NCBI GenBank assembly: GCA_964487925.1
Contig: CAZASZ010000077.1
Location: 1 to 6,945 of the forward strand
Direction of reading: 5' to 3'
DNA length: 6,945 bases
DNA from: RI-283 sp964487925
Lineage (GTDB): Bacteria; Pseudomonadota; Gammaproteobacteria; SZUA-140
Below are positions 5,158 through 6,945 of the stretch, piece by piece. The notes under the pieces are model-generated. The model ran no database searches. It saw only the letters and a list, made by a program, of their open reading frames with translations, and had not been told where the DNA came from. Every line of letters begins with the position of its first letter. Positions within the stretch are counted from its first letter, which is position 1. The translations under genes were made by a program, and so were the position numbers.

Positions 5158-6945
5158 GTAGCCCGGGTCCGGGCGCGGGTTCTGGGCCTGGGCAGGGAGA
5201 GATCGATCGCCTTGTCAGCGAGGCCGGGCGACTCTTGCAGTCCGGCGCCCCCGATCATGCCATTCGGGTATGCACGCAGGTCTTGGCCCAGGCCCCGAAT
5301 CAGCCTGTGGCGCTCCATCTGATGGGCGCTGCCTGTTGCCGAGCGGGCGATCTTGCAGGGGCGGCGCCGCCCCTGTCACGCCTGATCGGGATTCAACCAG
5401 GCAATGCCGATGCCCATCTGTTGCTGGGTGTCGCCTACGAGGGCCTCAACCGTCCTGAAGATGCCTTGAAGGCCTTGCGGCGAGCCTTCGCGATACGTTC
5501 GGGTTGGCCCGAGGCGGGCAGCCGTTTGGGTGGGTTGCTGCGTCGTCTCAAGCGTTACGACGAGGCTATCGCCACCTATCAGGCCGTCCTGGCGATCCAT
5601 CCAAACGACGATACGACCATCTTCAATTTCGCGATCGCCCTGCACGCCGCTTTCCGTTTCGATGAGGCCGCTGCCTGTTACCAACGGATACTGACCCGCC
5701 ATCCGAATGATGCGGAGACCTGGGTCGGACTTGGCAATGTCATGAAGGACAGCGGTCAGGTCGTGGCGGCCAGGGCCTGTAGCCTCAAGGCGCTGGAATT
5801 GAAGCCGGACTATCGTGAGGCCTTCAGTAATCTGCTGTTCGTCGAGGCCTATCATGTCCTTTGCGATCCCGAGGAACTGCTCAACCATCATCGCGCATGG
5901 GCGCAACGTTTCGCGCCGGATAATCGGACCGGACAGTTTGCCGTTCCCGACAAGGGGCGCGATGATCGTCCCCTGCGGATCGGCTATGTCTCTCCCGACC
6001 TGCGTCGCCACCCCGTCGGGACCTTCGTCGAGGGTCTGTTGCGCGCCCATGACCGGGATCGCTTCGAGGTCTTTTGTTATGCGGAGAGCCGGGCGGATGA
6101 CGCTGTCAGTCGGCGCTTGCGGTCACATGCCCAGGCTTGGCGGCAGACTATCGGGATGTCTGATGAAGTTGTGGCGCGCCAAATTAACGAAGACCGGATC
6201 GATATCCTCGTCGATTTAGCGGGACATACCCGAGGCAACCGTTTGGGCGTTTTCGCCTATCGTCCGGCCCCGATTCAGGTGACCTATCTGGGCTACTGCA
6301 CGACTACGGGTCTTTCCGCCATGGACTATTGGCTGGTTGATGAGGCGCTCGTACCCGCAGACACCATGGAGCTGACGACCGAGACGATCTGGCGGTTGCC
6401 CCGCTGCTGGATTAGCTATGAGCCGGTTGCGGATGCGCCGGAGGTCGCCACCAGAGAGCTGGATGCGCCACTCACGTTCGGTTGTTTCAACGACCTCAGC
6501 AAGCTCGGCGACGAGGTCGTAGCGACCTGGGCACAGATATTAGTGGCGGTGCCGGATTCACGACTGCTTCTCAAGGCCGCGCCTTTCAACCATGAGGCGG
6601 GGCGCAACGTCATGATGCAGCGCCTCCAGGCTCAGGGCATTGACGCCGAACGCGTGATTTTGCGTCCGCGAACCCCGGATTATTTGGTCGAATATGGTGA
6701 CATGGACATCGCCCTGGATCCGTTTCCTCGCACGGGTGGCGCGACGACTGCCGACGCGCTCTGGATGGGCGTGCCAGTCATTACGCTGGCCGGGGACAGG
6801 ATGATCGAGCGTCAGGGAGTCAGCATGCTCACTTCGGTTGGGTTGACCGAGTGCATTGCCGACTCCAGAGAAGACTACGTGAAACGGGCCGTGGCCCTGG
6901 CAGGTGATCCTGGCCGCCGTCGAGCGCTTCGGGAAGGGCTTAGAG
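5154..6945 (+). CDS. TPR-containing O-GlcNAc transferase/SPINDLY-like glycosyltransferase (GT41), paralogue 3, 3' end beyond window
   Basis: An open frame of 597 codons runs from ATG at 5154 off the window edge without a stop. Compared with its neighbour, it probably lacks only the last few dozen residues. It opens with a Gly/Pro-rich segment (residues 1-16). About six TPR-like units follow from about 17 to 222, the first two or three of them weak. The linker FSNLLFVEAYHVL (224-236) and the GT41 catalytic region from LRIGYVSPDL (274-283) come next. His286 (in RRHPV), GHT at 357-359 and FNDLSK with Lys450 are conserved. The donor pocket differs from its neighbours. Three residues are missing around 507-511, so the usual His is replaced by Tyr510. 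The GGTTT motif reads GGATT at 528-532, with Asp533-Ala-Leu in place of Ala-Glu. These changes may alter donor choice or activity. It was probably made by duplication within the same operon, but earlier than the split of the two upstream paralogues. The family call is firm. Confidence 0.93.
   Translation, partial: MSSPGPGAGSGPGQGEIDRLVSEAGRLLQSGAPDHAIRVCTQVLAQAPNQPVALHLMGAACCRAGDLAGAAPPLSRLIGIQPGNADAHLLLGVAYEGLNRPEDALKALRRAFAIRSGWPEAGSRLGGLLRRLKRYDEAIATYQAVLAIHPNDDTTIFNFAIALHAAFRFDEAAACYQRILTRHPNDAETWVGLGNVMKDSGQVVAARACSLKALELKPDYREAFSNLLFVEAYHVLCDPEELLNHHRAWAQRFAPDNRTGQFAVPDKGRDDRPLRIGYVSPDLRRHPVGTFVEGLLRAHDRDRFEVFCYAESRADDAVSRRLRSHAQAWRQTIGMSDEVVARQINEDRIDILVDLAGHTRGNRLGVFAYRPAPIQVTYLGYCTTTGLSAMDYWLVDEALVPADTMELTTETIWRLPRCWISYEPVADAPEVATRELDAPLTFGCFNDLSKLGDEVVATWAQILVAVPDSRLLLKAAPFNHEAGRNVMMQRLQAQGIDAERVILRPRTPDYLVEYGDMDIALDPFPRTGGATTADALWMGVPVITLAGDRMIERQGVSMLTSVGLTECIADSREDYVKRAVALAGDPGRRRALREGLR

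Noticed and set aside
5376..6050. Antisense open frame of 224 codons
   Set aside because: It lies fully inside the third GT41 gene on the opposite strand. It shows no recognisable domain and is explained by high-GC codon bias, while the + strand frame carries clear TPR and GT41 motifs.
5154..6945. Missing stop codon in the last gene as a sign of a broken gene
   Set aside because: The frame is intact to the window edge and conserved motifs continue in order through the C-terminal lobe. The gene is merely cut by the window.
1..6945. tRNA, rRNA, CRISPR, insertion sequence or terminator
   Set aside because: No tRNA-like cloverleaf, regular direct-repeat array, transposase motif or GC hairpin followed by a T-run was seen, and the genes leave no intergenic space.

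Overview
The window is protein-coding on the + strand from base 12 to the end. It holds four consecutive genes joined by 4-base stop/start overlaps, so it looks like the interior of one operon. GC content appears to be roughly 60 percent. Codon use and the fused TPR-enzyme architecture fit a Gram-negative bacterium. A gammaproteobacterium such as a purple sulfur bacterium is a plausible guess, but nothing in the window proves it.

Layout: (1) 12-1583, a TPR protein fused to a sulfotransferase domain whose catalytic residues line up with protein-tyrosine sulfotransferases. (2) 1580-3289, a short TPR array fused to an O-GlcNAc transferase/SPINDLY-type glycosyltransferase (GT41). It starts at TTG. 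(3) 3286-5157, a second GT41 enzyme with about six TPRs. Its catalytic region aligns without gaps to that of gene 2 over 303 residues (203 identical by hand count, about 67 percent). (4) 5154-6945+, a third and more divergent GT41 enzyme, cut off by the window edge.

None of the four proteins has a visible signal peptide or membrane segment, so all should act in the cytoplasm. Each carries an N-terminal TPR solenoid, the usual protein-recognition part of O-GlcNAc transferase-like enzymes. The likeliest joint role is modification of one or more protein acceptors by sugar and sulfate before export or assembly. The acceptor is not in the window and should be sought in the flanking genes. The sugar donor cannot be read from sequence.

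The points of most interest are the combination of a TPR-sulfotransferase with three TPR-GT41 paralogues in one coupled operon, the close duplication of catalytic domains with very different TPR lengths, and altered donor-pocket residues in the last paralogue. No RNA genes, mobile elements, CRISPR arrays, promoters or terminators were recognised, and no stretch over 300 bases lacks a gene.
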